NCBI RefSeq assembly: GCF_017744155.1
Contig: NZ_JAGHQT010000001.1
Location: 248,001 to 312,000 of the forward strand
Origin: Endozoicomonas sp. G2_1
GTDB lineage: Bacteria; Pseudomonadota; Gammaproteobacteria; Enterobacterales; Alteromonadaceae
DNA length: 64,000 bases
Direction of reading: 5' to 3'
Below are positions 45,379 to 55,891 of the stretch, piece by piece (the stretch's first letter is position 1; each line of letters begins with the position of its first letter). The notes below the pieces were generated by a model. The model was not told the DNA's origin and did no database searches. It saw only the letters and a program-made list of their open reading frames with translations. The position numbers and the translations under genes are program-made.

Positions 45379-47292
45379 CTATAAATTATCTTCTAACCAA
45401 GCTTGAAACATCAAAACACTCCACAATTGAATAGACCAATCTCTCTTACCTGTTTGGTGTTCAAGCCATTTATTTGTTATTACAGGTTCATGCAAAAAGC
45501 CTTGAGCTAACAGTTTTCGTGGCTCTATTAGGCTATAAGCCCAGTCTTTCAACTCGTTACGTAGCCATTTTGCTAAAGGTAAAGAGAACCCCTTTTTGGG
45601 TCTTTCTATAAGTTCTTTAGGTACATATTTGTATAATACTTGCCGAAGTATCCATTTAGATTGACCTTCGTTAATCTTATATTTTTGGGGGATTTTCCAT
45701 GCAAACTCAACAACATTGTGATTTAAAAATGGAACTCTCGATTCCAGAGAAACAGCCATAGTAGCTCTATCTAACTTAACTAAAATATCATCTACTAAAT
45801 AAGACTCTCCATCCCATAACATCATTTTTTCAATATCTGTTAAACTATCAATATTAGATTCAGATATATTTAAATCAGGTAAAACATCAACCCCTTTAAC
45901 TAGTAATAAAGGCTCTTCCCAGTTTGACACTATATTTAAGTATAGATCTGAAAAGCTCCCAGCTCCGAGAACCCTCGCACCTTTGTGTACTTTATGACCT
46001 AAATTAGGAAACTTACGATCTAGCTTTATGAGATTAGCAATATTATCCCAGCTATCTGGAGAAACTTTAGTTAAGCCAGAGCCTATGATATTTCTCATAC
46101 CTCTCGGTAGTTTATTTAATTTACCCCATAAATCGTGGGTTATTGTATATCTATTATAGCCTGAAAATAATTCATCTCCGGCATCTCCAGAAAGAGAAAC
46201 CGTTACGTGTTCTTTAGCCAATTTAGAAACCAAATATGTCGGGATTTGAGAAGAATCAGCAAAAGGTTCATCATAGATTTCTGGTAAACGAGGAATAACA
46301 CCTAGGGCATCTTTCCCTTTTACATAAAATTCATAATGTTCTGTTTTTAAGTGATTAGCGACTGCCTTTGCATGCTCAGCTTCATTAAAGTCTTTATCAT
46401 CAAATCCCATAGTAAATGTTTTTATAGGCCTATTTGATAAATATTGCATAATTGAAACAACTGTCGTTGAATCAATACCTCCAGATAAAAAAGCTCCTAG
46501 TGGCACATCAGCCATCATTTGCTGCTCTATAGAATGAGTTAACAAAGAGTTAAGCTCAGAAATATAATCAGTACTAGACAACTGGCTACGGTTAAAGTTT
46601 GTTGCCGTATGTTTTAAAGACCAATATTGTTTTTCTACTAATTTGCAAGTTCTTATGTCTAAAGTAACTATGTACCCTGGCTTCAACTTATGTATTCCTT
46701 CATAAATAGAATAAGGCGTTGGAACATAATTGTATTTAAAATAAAGGGCAATTGCTTTTCTATTTATATTACCTTGAAAGCTCGGGTGCTTTTTTAAAGC
46801 TTTTAGTTCAGATGAAAATAAAAATGAATCTTTTTGCCAACCAAAATATAAAGGTTTTTCACCCAATCGATCACGGACTAAATGTAAAAGCTTCTTTTCA
46901 ATATCCCATAAAGCAATAGCAAACATTCCCGTTACTTTTTGTAATGTTTCTTCTATTCCCCACAGTTCTATTGCAGCAAGTAGGGTTTCTGTATCAGAGT
47001 GTCCTTGCCAATCAATTAATATTTCTTTATTGATTTCTGCTCGCAATGTCTTATGGTTATATATCTCGCCATTAAACACCATAACATAGCGTTTGAGACG
47101 CGAATACATAGGTTGATGACCTGCAGACGACAAATCAACAATCGCCAATCTAGCATGTCCCAAATGAAGATTGACTAAATCGTCGTTCCAAACACCAGAA
47201 TCATCTGGTCCTCGATGATTAATTTCTGCTAACAACGGAGTTAGATCTTCCTCACTCTTTAGCTTGTTATAAACTCCAACAATCCCACACAT
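45379..47292 (-). CDS. asnB: Asparagine-synthetase-like glutamine amidotransferase
   Basis: 637 residues from the ATG at 47292, which overlaps the preceding stop (TGATG). Cys2 is the glutaminase nucleophile after Met removal; the class II amidotransferase domain spans 2-210 and the ATP-binding synthetase motif SGGIDST is at 270-276. In glycan clusters such proteins can amidate uronic acids; here ugd and UDP-glucuronate epimerase provide uronic acids. Making free asparagine is the alternative. Confidence 0.88.
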   Translation of the reverse strand: MCGIVGVYNKLKSEEDLTPLLAEINHRGPDDSGVWNDDLVNLHLGHARLAIVDLSSAGHQPMYSRLKRYVMVFNGEIYNHKTLRAEINKEILIDWQGHSDTETLLAAIELWGIEETLQKVTGMFAIALWDIEKKLLHLVRDRLGEKPLYFGWQKDSFLFSSELKALKKHPSFQGNINRKAIALYFKYNYVPTPYSIYEGIHKLKPGYIVTLDIRTCKLVEKQYWSLKHTATNFNRSQLSSTDYISELNSLLTHSIEQQMMADVPLGAFLSGGIDSTTVVSIMQYLSNRPIKTFTMGFDDKDFNEAEHAKAVANHLKTEHYEFYVKGKDALGVIPRLPEIYDEPFADSSQIPTYLVSKLAKEHVTVSLSGDAGDELFSGYNRYTITHDLWGKLNKLPRGMRNIIGSGLTKVSPDSWDNIANLIKLDRKFPNLGHKVHKGARVLGAGSFSDLYLNIVSNWEEPLLLVKGVDVLPDLNISESNIDSLTDIEKMMLWDGESYLVDDILVKLDRATMAVSLESRVPFLNHNVVEFAWKIPQKYKINEGQSKWILRQVLYKYVPKELIERPKKGFSLPLAKWLRNELKDWAYSLIEPRKLLAQGFLHEPVITNKWLEHQTGKRDWSIQLWSVLMFQAWLEDNL

Positions 47293-48374
47293 CAACTACG
47301 ACCTCGAAATACTTTTATATAATTAGAACGACAAAACGATAGATAAAATAACCAAATCACAAGGAATGGATAAAAACCTTCCCGATACCGAATAGCAGAA
47401 CCATAATTCAAGGCACCAAAAGGGTAATGAACGAATAGAAAGCCTATAAACACTATTAAAAATAAACTCACTTTATATATATTTATTTTTTTATTAACAA
47501 AAAATTGGCACATAATTTTTATCATAAAATAAATAAAAAACAGGAGAATAATGGCACTTTCAAACCATACTAAGAAGTGTGCTGGTTTGGATATAGCTTC
47601 AACTAATGTAGGCCCATAAAAGGCAACGAACATACCATACGGTGCGTTATAGAAAAAGTCATAATCCCTAACCCAAATATCATTAACTCTAGTACTACCA
47701 CCATCTGAATCAAAATGAAGAGGTAAAATAAATGACAATTCGTTTATCTTATCTTTAAAAAAATAAAGAATAAAAAAAACTAACAATACATTAAGAGCAA
47801 AATATACCGTTTTTCCAAGAGGCTCAAACCTAAAAGCCCTACAAATAAATACAAATTGAAAAATAAAAGCTATTACTAATATATATTGAGGTTTAAATAC
47901 TACGGCAAGATATAAACACAACACCAAAAGAAATTTATTAACTACTTTGTTGCTTCTGGAGTAATCGATGAAACAGCTTAGCAAGCCTCCCAGAAAAAAT
48001 ACTGTAACCGCTTCTTTAGAGGCTATAGAAGTCCATATTGAATAACTAGGGAAAGATAAAAAAAACAGGAGTACAATAAGTTGTTGCTGACTTAAGTTTA
48101 ATTTTTTAATCGGTAAATATACACCGTAAACGGCTAAAATTAAGAATGGCAAATTAGCTAACACCCCCCCTAAAATGTAGCTTAAATTTCCCGCAACAAA
48201 TACCATAAGCTTTGTCGAATGAAAAAATGTCTCAAGGCTAAACTCTTGCCCACCTGCTAAATAAGTGTAGGTATCCCCTAGCTGAGTAAATTTTGAATAT
48301 ACAAAAATAGCCAATAACATATAGACTATTTTCAATAATATAAAAATAAACCAAGCGCGATTAATTGACAGCAT
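47292..48374 (-). CDS. Polytopic membrane protein, candidate O-antigen polymerase Wzy
   Basis: 360 residues with about ten hydrophobic segments and a large loop (about 215-245), as in Wzy or EpsG-like polymerases, which have little sequence conservation. The position among wzx and glycosyltransferases is the main support. Strongly AT-rich. It overlaps the asnB start by one base and follows the GT gene by five bases. Confidence 0.7.
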   Translation of the reverse strand: MLSINRAWFIFILLKIVYMLLAIFVYSKFTQLGDTYTYLAGGQEFSLETFFHSTKLMVFVAGNLSYILGGVLANLPFLILAVYGVYLPIKKLNLSQQQLIVLLFFLSFPSYSIWTSIASKEAVTVFFLGGLLSCFIDYSRSNKVVNKFLLVLCLYLAVVFKPQYILVIAFIFQFVFICRAFRFEPLGKTVYFALNVLLVFFILYFFKDKINELSFILPLHFDSDGGSTRVNDIWVRDYDFFYNAPYGMFVAFYGPTLVEAISKPAHFLVWFESAIILLFFIYFMIKIMCQFFVNKKINIYKVSLFLIVFIGFLFVHYPFGALNYGSAIRYREGFYPFLVIWLFYLSFCRSNYIKVFRGRS

Positions 48375-48379
48375 ATATA

Positions 48380-49651
48380 TTAGTTTATTTTGTATTTATT
48401 ATTTACGTAGTGCTCTTTACTGAGACTAGATAAAAGCTTATTAAACAAAAAGCTCATAACATAACGAACAGGGGAGTATTCAAAGCTTTTTAAAGCTATA
48501 CTCTTGTACACCCCCGTTTCAAATGCCTTAGAGCAAGCTTGAATAGAGAAAATATTTGCTGTCACATCTATGTGTTTTTTAGACAACGAAGCTCGTTGTT
48601 CGTTGGTTAAAGCTGAAAACTCTTTGATTATATTTTCGACTGATTGAAGTTCTATACTTTTATCTATGATGTTATAGTCAATGTCAGCGAAATCACAAAA
48701 GTAACCGTAGGTTTGCGGTTTTTTTATAGATTCTAAACCGATAATTGAACAAACTCCAACAGCAGAAGCTTCTATAATAGCAGTACCACTGCCAATAAAA
48801 AGATCGTATTTTGTCAATTCGCTCTGAATTTCTTTGTACTCTATGCCACCCAACAACCTAACGTATCTTTCTAAATTATATTGTTTTATTTTTAACTGCA
48901 TAGAGTCATATAATGGACCTGTTCCATAAATATCATAAGTAATGTTTAGACCGCTATTTCTTAACTTATAAACAACATCAATCATCCATAAATTATATGT
49001 TTTAAAATTAACAAGCCTTCCTATTGAGCATAATTTGATTTGCCTATCTGAAGTGCTATCTTTGTATTGTTTATAGAGCAAAGAGGTTGTATCTATTACA
49101 CCTATCCTAAAAGTTTTAGCTTCGGCCAAGTCTATAGTGAATTTTTTTTGATATAATTCAACAATAGAAGAACTAAAAGTTAATAGATTTTCTTTAGGTA
49201 AGAAATTCAAAACAAAATGACTATTTACCTTTTCATAAAATGGCAAATTAGATGTACGATAGTTAGGAAACTCTCTTGAGTGATAAAAGCCTACCGTTAT
49301 ATATGTATTTTTTATATTTGTTTCATTTATTAATTTATATGCAAGTAAAGCATTATGTCCGCTACTTACATGTATTTGCTTAACATTTTCAAGTAAACCT
49401 CTTACTGCCTCTTGTTTTATTGGCAACAATAATGGAAGCACATTAGATAGCACACTTAAAGTAAAAATATCTTTGGCAAAATAAACTTCGGCATAAAGCT
49501 TTATATCAGTTAGTAATTCTAAGTCGCTTTTATTAGGTTTAGATAGCAGTAAAATTTTTGTTACTTTACCTTCTCTATATCTGTCTTTAGCTAACCTCAA
49601 AAATAAGGTCTCTATTCCCCCCATGGTAAGTGCTCTATAAATAAATAACAT
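48380..49651 (-). CDS. Putative glycosyltransferase (GT-B, GT4-like)
   Basis: About 423 residues from ATG 49651, inside the end of wzx (an in-frame TTG at 49663 adds four residues). The N-terminal MGGIETLFLRLAK matches the acceptor-binding loop of GT4 enzymes; the C-terminal half contains GRLVNFKTYNLWMIDVVYKL and a Gly-rich donor-site region with IEASAVGVCSIIG. It is a candidate transferase for Fuc4NAc or a uronic acid. Donor unknown. Confidence 0.75.
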   Translation of the reverse strand: MLFIYRALTMGGIETLFLRLAKDRYREGKVTKILLLSKPNKSDLELLTDIKLYAEVYFAKDIFTLSVLSNVLPLLLPIKQEAVRGLLENVKQIHVSSGHNALLAYKLINETNIKNTYITVGFYHSREFPNYRTSNLPFYEKVNSHFVLNFLPKENLLTFSSSIVELYQKKFTIDLAEAKTFRIGVIDTTSLLYKQYKDSTSDRQIKLCSIGRLVNFKTYNLWMIDVVYKLRNSGLNITYDIYGTGPLYDSMQLKIKQYNLERYVRLLGGIEYKEIQSELTKYDLFIGSGTAIIEASAVGVCSIIGLESIKKPQTYGYFCDFADIDYNIIDKSIELQSVENIIKEFSALTNEQRASLSKKHIDVTANIFSIQACSKAFETGVYKSIALKSFEYSPVRYVMSFLFNKLLSSLSKEHYVNNKYKIN

Positions 49652-51050
49652 TCTTAAAACCAACTTTTCTTATTTTTAAACAAATTAACCAAAGTTCTTT
49701 ACGGTAGATAAACACTAAAAGAACTAATACTAGAGAATATAAAAGTGAAACTAAAACAGCCGAATAATTAAAGTAATTAACAGTAATAGCATTACTTAAA
49801 CACAACAAAACAAGTAGATATATTTTAAACCTGTAAATAGGAAAACCAGCCTTTAATGAGAGCTCTGTTTTTAAGATAAAAAATAAAAAAAATGATATAG
49901 CTGTAGCTATTGCTGCCCCCTCGGCGCCTAATTTAGGTACAAATAGATAATTCAAAGCTATATTGAGCATTAAAGCTAAAACAGCAGCGACCATATTATA
50001 AATAGTTTTTTTATAATAACCTATGCCTACACCCGTTGCTTCAGATACAAGGTACAATAATGGAGAAGCGATACACAATAAAAGTAAACTCGATACTTCG
50101 TTATATTCAACTGGTAATATATAGCCAACAATAAAAGAAAAGCACGACACTAATGACCAGATTAAAATGATAGTAAAACAAATTAGATTGACGAAAAATT
50201 TAATCTTTCTTCTCGGAAGTGTCTCTAAACTATAAATATATGGGTGCCAAATATTTGAAAATATGGATGTCAGTACATTTACTGCACTTGCAATAGAAAC
50301 AGATACCCCCAACAATGCCAACTCAATTTCATTACTCATTTTATTGACATAAAAACGATCAATACTTGTCAACCCCCAATAAGCGACACTACTGAATACT
50401 AATGGAGCGCTAAAAGTGAGTAAGCGTTTTACCAGAACAATATCAAACATACAGGAAAAGTATTGAACAAGTAACTTTCTAGAAATAAATAAATGAACAA
50501 AAAAAGTTATTAACTGAGCAATAAAAATCATGTAAAACAATACTAACACACTGCTCAAGTCACCTAAAATCGAGTATGCTAAAAGGATTATTAGTAAAGA
50601 TAAACTAGGCAAACTCATTGTAATTGAGTAATAAAGATAACTGCCATTCATCCTCAATAAATGAAGTAAAAAAGCATTACATACAGCAATAAAAATAGCT
50701 GATAGAAAAAGCAGCTCTGCTCCCCAGAGGTATTCACCTGTTATTAGCTCAGTAAACCTAACATCAAATACTAAAAAGCTAATGTATACTAATAAAATAA
50801 AAAGTAAGCTAGGAAGAGAAGCAGCCTTTAGAAGAAGGGCATCGGCTTTAACATCATAATAGAAACGAACAAAAGCCTGATACAATGCCAAACTAAAAAA
50901 AACGACACTTAAATTTAGTGCCGCTTGTAAAAGAGTATACTTGGCTACAAGCTCAACAGGTAAAACCCATGACATCAGTGGAATCAATATGACACCAACA
51001 ATACCTGTAACTACTGGGCCTACCCCTAGAGCAATGACTTTACTTACCAT
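49635..51050 (-). CDS. wzx: Wzx-type lipid-linked oligosaccharide flippase
   Basis: 471 residues from ATG 51050 with about 12-14 TM helices in the MATE/MVF-like (polysaccharide_synt) arrangement; GPVVTGIVGVILIPLMSWV forms helix one. It should flip undecaprenyl-PP-linked repeat units across the inner membrane. It overlaps wecE by 11 bases. AT-rich. Confidence 0.85.
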   Translation of the reverse strand: MVSKVIALGVGPVVTGIVGVILIPLMSWVLPVELVAKYTLLQAALNLSVVFFSLALYQAFVRFYYDVKADALLLKAASLPSLLFILLVYISFLVFDVRFTELITGEYLWGAELLFLSAIFIAVCNAFLLHLLRMNGSYLYYSITMSLPSLSLLIILLAYSILGDLSSVLVLFYMIFIAQLITFFVHLFISRKLLVQYFSCMFDIVLVKRLLTFSAPLVFSSVAYWGLTSIDRFYVNKMSNEIELALLGVSVSIASAVNVLTSIFSNIWHPYIYSLETLPRRKIKFFVNLICFTIILIWSLVSCFSFIVGYILPVEYNEVSSLLLLCIASPLLYLVSEATGVGIGYYKKTIYNMVAAVLALMLNIALNYLFVPKLGAEGAAIATAISFFLFFILKTELSLKAGFPIYRFKIYLLVLLCLSNAITVNYFNYSAVLVSLLYSLVLVLLVFIYRKELWLICLKIRKVGFKNVIYL

Positions 51051-52170
51051 CAAAAAAACTTAATACTAGCTCTATCACTTGACATTGCTCATTTTTTGAA
51101 AGTCCATAGAAAAGTGGAAGCCTAACAATTCGCGAGCTTTCTGCAGAAGTAAAAACATCCTCCCCAGAAAAAGCCCCATACATAAGGCCAGCTGGCGACG
51201 AGTGAAGGGGCACATAATGAAAAGGTGTTGTAACACCATAACCCTTCATAAAAGTTATAAATTCAGCTCTTTCTGCACTACTAGCCAGTTTAATATAAAA
51301 CATATGAGCATTATGCGAGCACTGTTGTGGAATACAAGGTAGACTAGTGATGGGGAATTTCTTTGAAAGCCCCTCAAAATAAGTATTCCACAATTCAATT
51401 CTTGATTCATTGATTTCATGTGCGTGTTCTAACTGTGCATATAGATATGCAGCTTGTAATTCCCCGGGAAGATAACTAGAACCAACACTTTGCCATGTGT
51501 ACTTATCAACTAAGCCATTTAAGAATTGACTTCTATTAGTCCCTTTTTCACGAATAATCTCAGCTTTAACTATTAATTCAGGAGCATTCACTAATATTGC
51601 TCCACCTTCACCACCAGATGAATAGTTTTTGGTTTCATGAAAGCTAAAACAGCCAATGTGACCAATCGTACCTGCCGCCTTAGAGTTATATGTAGACATA
51701 ACGGCTTGGGCTGCATCCTCAATGACCCACAAATTATGTTTATTGGCAATAGACATAATTGTATCCATATCACAGCACACACCAGCATAATGAACAGGCA
51801 CAATAGCTTTAGTTTTTTCTGTTATTGCCGCCTCAATTAACTTTTCATCGATATTCATAGTATCTCGTCTGACATCTATAAATACTATTTTTGCTCCGCG
51901 CAAAACAAAAGCATTAGCGGTAGAAACAAAAGTGTATGAAGGCATAATGACTTCGTCACCTGGTTTTATATCGATCAAAATAGCAGCTAACTCAAGCGCA
52001 GCTGTGCATGAAGGTGTTAACAAAGCTTTAGCGGTATCAAACTTGTTTTCAAACCAACGCTCGCACTTTTTCGAAAAGGTACCATCTCCGCATAGCTTAT
52101 CGGAATTGATAGCTTGCTGGATATAATTTATTTCTGTGCCTACTTTGGGAGGGACATTAAAAGGGATCAT
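51040..52170 (-). CDS. wecE: dTDP-4-amino-4,6-dideoxygalactose transaminase
   Basis: WecE (RffA) transfers an amino group from glutamate to dTDP-4-keto-6-deoxyglucose, giving dTDP-Fuc4N. The 376 residues align throughout with E. coli RffA (for example LLTPSCTAALE, VIMPSYTFVSTANAFVLRG). The PLP lysine is K181 in SFHETKNY. Directly adjacent to wecD. In E. coli this gene belongs to the enterobacterial common antigen pathway. Confidence 0.95.
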   Translation of the reverse strand: MIPFNVPPKVGTEINYIQQAINSDKLCGDGTFSKKCERWFENKFDTAKALLTPSCTAALELAAILIDIKPGDEVIMPSYTFVSTANAFVLRGAKIVFIDVRRDTMNIDEKLIEAAITEKTKAIVPVHYAGVCCDMDTIMSIANKHNLWVIEDAAQAVMSTYNSKAAGTIGHIGCFSFHETKNYSSGGEGGAILVNAPELIVKAEIIREKGTNRSQFLNGLVDKYTWQSVGSSYLPGELQAAYLYAQLEHAHEINESRIELWNTYFEGLSKKFPITSLPCIPQQCSHNAHMFYIKLASSAERAEFITFMKGYGVTTPFHYVPLHSSPAGLMYGAFSGEDVFTSAESSRIVRLPLFYGLSKNEQCQVIELVLSFFDGK

Positions 52171-52878
52171 TTAAACTTTCCTGTAAAACCAATACGATAT
52201 ATTTGATAATGAATAACCAGAACTAAAGTAAAGTCTTAATGCTGGTTTATTACTAATTTGCGTTGCAACGCTAATACTCGTTAAGTTATGTCTACTAGCA
52301 TAGGCCTGCACCAAGTCCATCAATTTCAAACCTAATTTCTGTCCTCTATAATTCTCATCAACGGCCACCAACCCTATAATTGCTTTATTATCCCTCTCTT
52401 TTATACTGACAAAGCCAATTACTATTCCCTCATCCCTTAAAACAAGGCAGTAATCATCAAAGCAACCTAAAACTGCATTTCTTATCCACTCTCTATAAAA
52501 CCTATTTTTTTCATTAACACTAAAAAATGGCTCCCTAAAACGGCTAAACGGATAAGAGTTATCAACTATCGAATACAACCTATCAAGATCAGATAATGTA
52601 GCGAAACTGTCTTTAGATAGTTCAGGAAGTAACCGACTTTCACAAAGCTGGCATTCAAGACTAACATCCCCTTCTATCAAGCTAAAATCGTTTTCGCTTA
52701 AATAATCAAGAAGAAGATAGTTGTTAGAGTCAGCCTTGCAAGTTATCAATGATTTTTCAGCGAAGTCTGCAGTATTAATATTAGTTAAAACATTCACTTG
52801 ACAAGGGTTAAGTGAGAAAATCGAATAACCAAAAAACTTAGATTCCCATTCATTATATGATAGATATTCTTTAATCAT
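52171..52878 (-). CDS. wecD: dTDP-Fuc4N acetyltransferase (GNAT)
   Basis: 235 residues; the C-terminal GNAT domain (about 100-235) contains the acetyl-CoA loop [11 protein letters not shown]-like region ([14 protein letters not shown]). It would acetylate dTDP-Fuc4N to dTDP-Fuc4NAc as WecD (RffC) does. Identity rests on fold, length and its place between rmlA and wecE. It overlaps rmlA by eight bases. Confidence 0.82.
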   Translation of the reverse strand: MIKEYLSYNEWESKFFGYSIFSLNPCQVNVLTNINTADFAEKSLITCKADSNNYLLLDYLSENDFSLIEGDVSLECQLCESRLLPELSKDSFATLSDLDRLYSIVDNSYPFSRFREPFFSVNEKNRFYREWIRNAVLGCFDDYCLVLRDEGIVIGFVSIKERDNKAIIGLVAVDENYRGQKLGLKLMDLVQAYASRHNLTSISVATQISNKPALRLYFSSGYSLSNISYWFYRKV

Positions 52879-53737
52879 TTAAAAGACTTATTAAATACTG
52901 ACCATAGTTATTTTTTGACATTAACTGACCCACTTGTCTGAGAGCTGTTTCAGAAAGCCAACCTTTCCGCCAAGCAATTTCTTCCAAACATGCGACTTTT
53001 AACCCTTGTCTATTCTCAATGGTTTGTACGAAGTGGCTAGCTTCTAATAAGCTGTCATGTGTACCTGTATCAAGCCACGCGAACCCCCTTCCAAGAAGCT
53101 CTACGTTTAATTTACCTCGATTTAAGTATTCTCTATTAACACATGTGATTTCGAGCTCTCCTCGTGAAGACGGCTTAATATTTTTGGCTATTTCTACAAC
53201 ATCATTATCGTAAAAATAAAGCCCAGTTACAGCATAATTAGATTTAGGCTGTTCTGGTTTTTCCTCTATAGAAAGTGCTTTATAATTTTTATCAAACTCA
53301 ACAACCCCAAAACGCTCAGGGTCTTTTACTTGATAGCCAAAAACAGTCGCACCACTTGAACGGCTGGCTGCATCAACTAATTTAGGTGAAAAACCTTGTC
53401 CATAAAAAACATTATCACCAAGTACTAAACAAACGGAATCATTGCCAATAAATTTTTCTCCAATGGTGAATGCCTGTGCAAGCCCATCTGGCGACTCTTG
53501 TATTTCATAAGAGAATGTAACACCAAATTTAGAGCCATCACCGAGTAATCTTTTAAATCCTGCGATATCTTGAGGGGTCGATATAACCAAAATATCTCTA
53601 ATGCCGGCTAACATTAGAACCGATATTGGGTAATAAATCATTGGCTTATCATAAATCGGCAAAAGTTGCTTTGAAATGCCTTGAGTTATCGGATAAAGCC
53701 TTGTTCCTGAGCCGCCAGCTAATACAATACCTTTCAT
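52871..53737 (-). CDS. rfbA: Glucose-1-phosphate thymidylyltransferase
   Basis: RmlA/RffH makes dTDP-glucose. 288 residues with [20 protein letters not shown] near the N-terminus and [11 protein letters not shown] in the substrate site. It starts one base after the rmlB stop; the two form the entry to the dTDP-Fuc4NAc branch. Confidence 0.96.
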   Translation of the reverse strand: MKGIVLAGGSGTRLYPITQGISKQLLPIYDKPMIYYPISVLMLAGIRDILVISTPQDIAGFKRLLGDGSKFGVTFSYEIQESPDGLAQAFTIGEKFIGNDSVCLVLGDNVFYGQGFSPKLVDAASRSSGATVFGYQVKDPERFGVVEFDKNYKALSIEEKPEQPKSNYAVTGLYFYDNDVVEIAKNIKPSSRGELEITCVNREYLNRGKLNVELLGRGFAWLDTGTHDSLLEASHFVQTIENRQGLKVACLEEIAWRKGWLSETALRQVGQLMSKNNYGQYLISLLND

Positions 53738-53738
53738 C

Positions 53739-54815
53739 TTACCTATTTAATCCTATTCTTTCTCTAGCGTATGAACCATCGAGCACTCGTTCCCACCACT
53801 TTTTATTATTCAAATACCAAAGCACTGTTTTTCTAATTCCAGATTCAAAGGATTCTTGAGGTACCCAACCGAGTTCCCGTTGAATTTTACTCGCATCAAT
53901 GGCATAACGGATATCATGGCCTGGTCGATCGTCTACATAAGTAATCAAATCAGCAAAGCCGTCTGCACCACTAGCCTTTGAAAATGGATTATCTGGTATT
54001 AGTTCCTCTAACAATTCACAAATTGTTTCGACTACGCATAGATTTGTTTTTTCATTATGACCACCAATATTATAGGTGTCGCCAACTTGACCTTCGAGTG
54101 CCACTAAACATAATGCACGAGCATGATCTTCGACAAACAACCAGTCTCGAATTTGCTGGCCGTTTCCATATATAGGTAAAGGCTTTCCTTCAATCGCATT
54201 CAAAATAACAAGGGGGATTAACTTTTCGGGAAAATGGTATGGACCATAATTGTTAGAGCAGTTAGTTACAATTGTTGGCAAACCATATGTTCTTGACCAT
54301 GCTCTCACTAAATGATCGCTGGAAGCTTTAGATGCCGAATATGGAGAGCTTGGTGCATAAGGAGTATCTTCAGTAAAGAAATCGTCCAAAGACTCAAGAT
54401 CACCATACACTTCATCCGTTGAAATATGGTGAAAACGAAAACCGTTTTTCTTATTATTTTCAAGTGAAAAGTAATATTCTTTACTTACTTCAAGTAATGT
54501 ATATGTACCGATAATATTAGTTTCTATAAAAGCAGAAGGTCCATCTATTGATCGATCAACATGGCTTTCTGCAGCCAAATGCATGACTATATCGGGCTGA
54601 TGAACTTCAAAAAGCTTAGAAAGCTTACTTCTGTTACATATATCAACCTGCTCAAAATGATATCGAGGATTGTTTGAGACTTCGTCAAGTGACTCCAAAT
54701 TTCCAGCATATGTCAATTTATCAACATTAATAACCTGATATTCGGTATTCAATAAAATATGTCTTACTACAGCAGAGCCTATAAAGCCAGCCCCACCAGT
54801 TACTAGAATTTTCAA
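53739..54815 (-). CDS. rfbB: dTDP-glucose 4,6-dehydratase
   Basis: RmlB/RffG converts dTDP-glucose to dTDP-4-keto-6-deoxyglucose. 358 residues, NAD motif [11 protein letters not shown], catalytic STDEVYG and [10 protein letters not shown]. Since rmlC and rmlD are absent, its product is directed to WecE rather than to rhamnose. Confidence 0.96.
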   Translation of the reverse strand: MKILVTGGAGFIGSAVVRHILLNTEYQVINVDKLTYAGNLESLDEVSNNPRYHFEQVDICNRSKLSKLFEVHQPDIVMHLAAESHVDRSIDGPSAFIETNIIGTYTLLEVSKEYYFSLENNKKNGFRFHHISTDEVYGDLESLDDFFTEDTPYAPSSPYSASKASSDHLVRAWSRTYGLPTIVTNCSNNYGPYHFPEKLIPLVILNAIEGKPLPIYGNGQQIRDWLFVEDHARALCLVALEGQVGDTYNIGGHNEKTNLCVVETICELLEELIPDNPFSKASGADGFADLITYVDDRPGHDIRYAIDASKIQRELGWVPQESFESGIRKTVLWYLNNKKWWERVLDGSYARERIGLNR

Positions 54816-54824
54816 AATAACAAC

Positions 54825-55871
54825 CTAATTTGATTTGATTAGCTTAGTAACTTGCCAAATATGTTTGATAAGCAAATTATAAAGGCCATACAAGACTAAA
54901 AATAAAAATAGCATGAGCCATTCGGGAACCAAATATACTTCACCTAAAATACCTATCAGTGAAAATATCGAAGCGAGTGCGGTAATTGCAGCAAGAGCTT
55001 GGCGGTCACTAAAACCAACTCTCATAAAGATATGGTGTAAGTGATCTCTATCGGGTTTAAAAGGGTTTTGCCCCTTTCGAACTCTTCTCATAACGATAGC
55101 AAGCATATCCATTAATGGAACAGCAGTAATCCAAAGCGCAGTAACAGGCCTAAAGGTAACATTATCACCTTGAGTTCCCATAGTTAATAACCAAATAACA
55201 CTCAGACCAATAAACATACTCCCTGCATCACCCATAAATATCTTGCGAGACGTTTGCTTGAACAAGCCAAGATTAAACATCAGGTATGGCAGTGTCGCGA
55301 CAGCAAGAATTAACGGGTAACTAATAAGCTCTTTATTACCACTAAGTAAAAACAGAATAGCAATGGAGACAAATGTGTTAATGCTTAAACTACCAATAAG
55401 TCCATCTATACCATCAATCATATTAAACGCATTGATTGTTACTATGATACAAAAATAAGTAAAAAATATCCCTAAAACACCTAAATTGATATTACCTAAA
55501 GTAAACAAATTACCTAAATTTGAAATATAAGCACCAACACCATAAATCATTAAGCTGGCAATAATGATTTGACCAACAATACGTATACGAACACTTATGT
55601 CTTTTTTGTCATCAATGGCCCCTATAAAAACCATCATTGCAGACGCTATCAAATACATACGAAGCTCAATTGTATTTGGCAACCAAATAAGGCTAGAAAA
55701 AAGTACAGCAATAAATATTGAAATGCCGCCTATCAGTGGAATATGCCCACTATGGTGTTTGCGTTCATTTGGTTTATCTACCAAGCCAACGTTGATAGCT
55801 ACTGGCTTAAAAACTTTAATGGCTAGATAAGCAAAAATAAAACTAGTCAGTAGTGTTATAAATAAATTCAT
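54825..55871 (-). CDS. wecA: Undecaprenyl-phosphate GlcNAc-1-phosphate transferase
   Basis: WecA starts glycan assembly by moving GlcNAc-1-P (or a related sugar) onto undecaprenyl-P. 348 residues, about ten to eleven TM helices; MraY/WecA motifs include GAIDDKKDISVR, NAFNMIDGIDGL and the cytoplasmic HxxH-containing RDHLHHIFMR loop. Adjacent to the Fuc4NAc genes. Confidence 0.93.
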   Translation of the reverse strand: MNLFITLLTSFIFAYLAIKVFKPVAINVGLVDKPNERKHHSGHIPLIGGISIFIAVLFSSLIWLPNTIELRMYLIASAMMVFIGAIDDKKDISVRIRIVGQIIIASLMIYGVGAYISNLGNLFTLGNINLGVLGIFFTYFCIIVTINAFNMIDGIDGLIGSLSINTFVSIAILFLLSGNKELISYPLILAVATLPYLMFNLGLFKQTSRKIFMGDAGSMFIGLSVIWLLTMGTQGDNVTFRPVTALWITAVPLMDMLAIVMRRVRKGQNPFKPDRDHLHHIFMRVGFSDRQALAAITALASIFSLIGILGEVYLVPEWLMLFLFLVLYGLYNLLIKHIWQVTKLIKSN

Positions 55872-55891
55872 ATTCTAATTCCTTTTTGCAT

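Noticed and set aside
53626-53859. 77-codon frame across the rmlA-rmlB junction
   Set aside because: Opposite strand of two intact enzymes, with no ribosome-binding site or recognisable domain.
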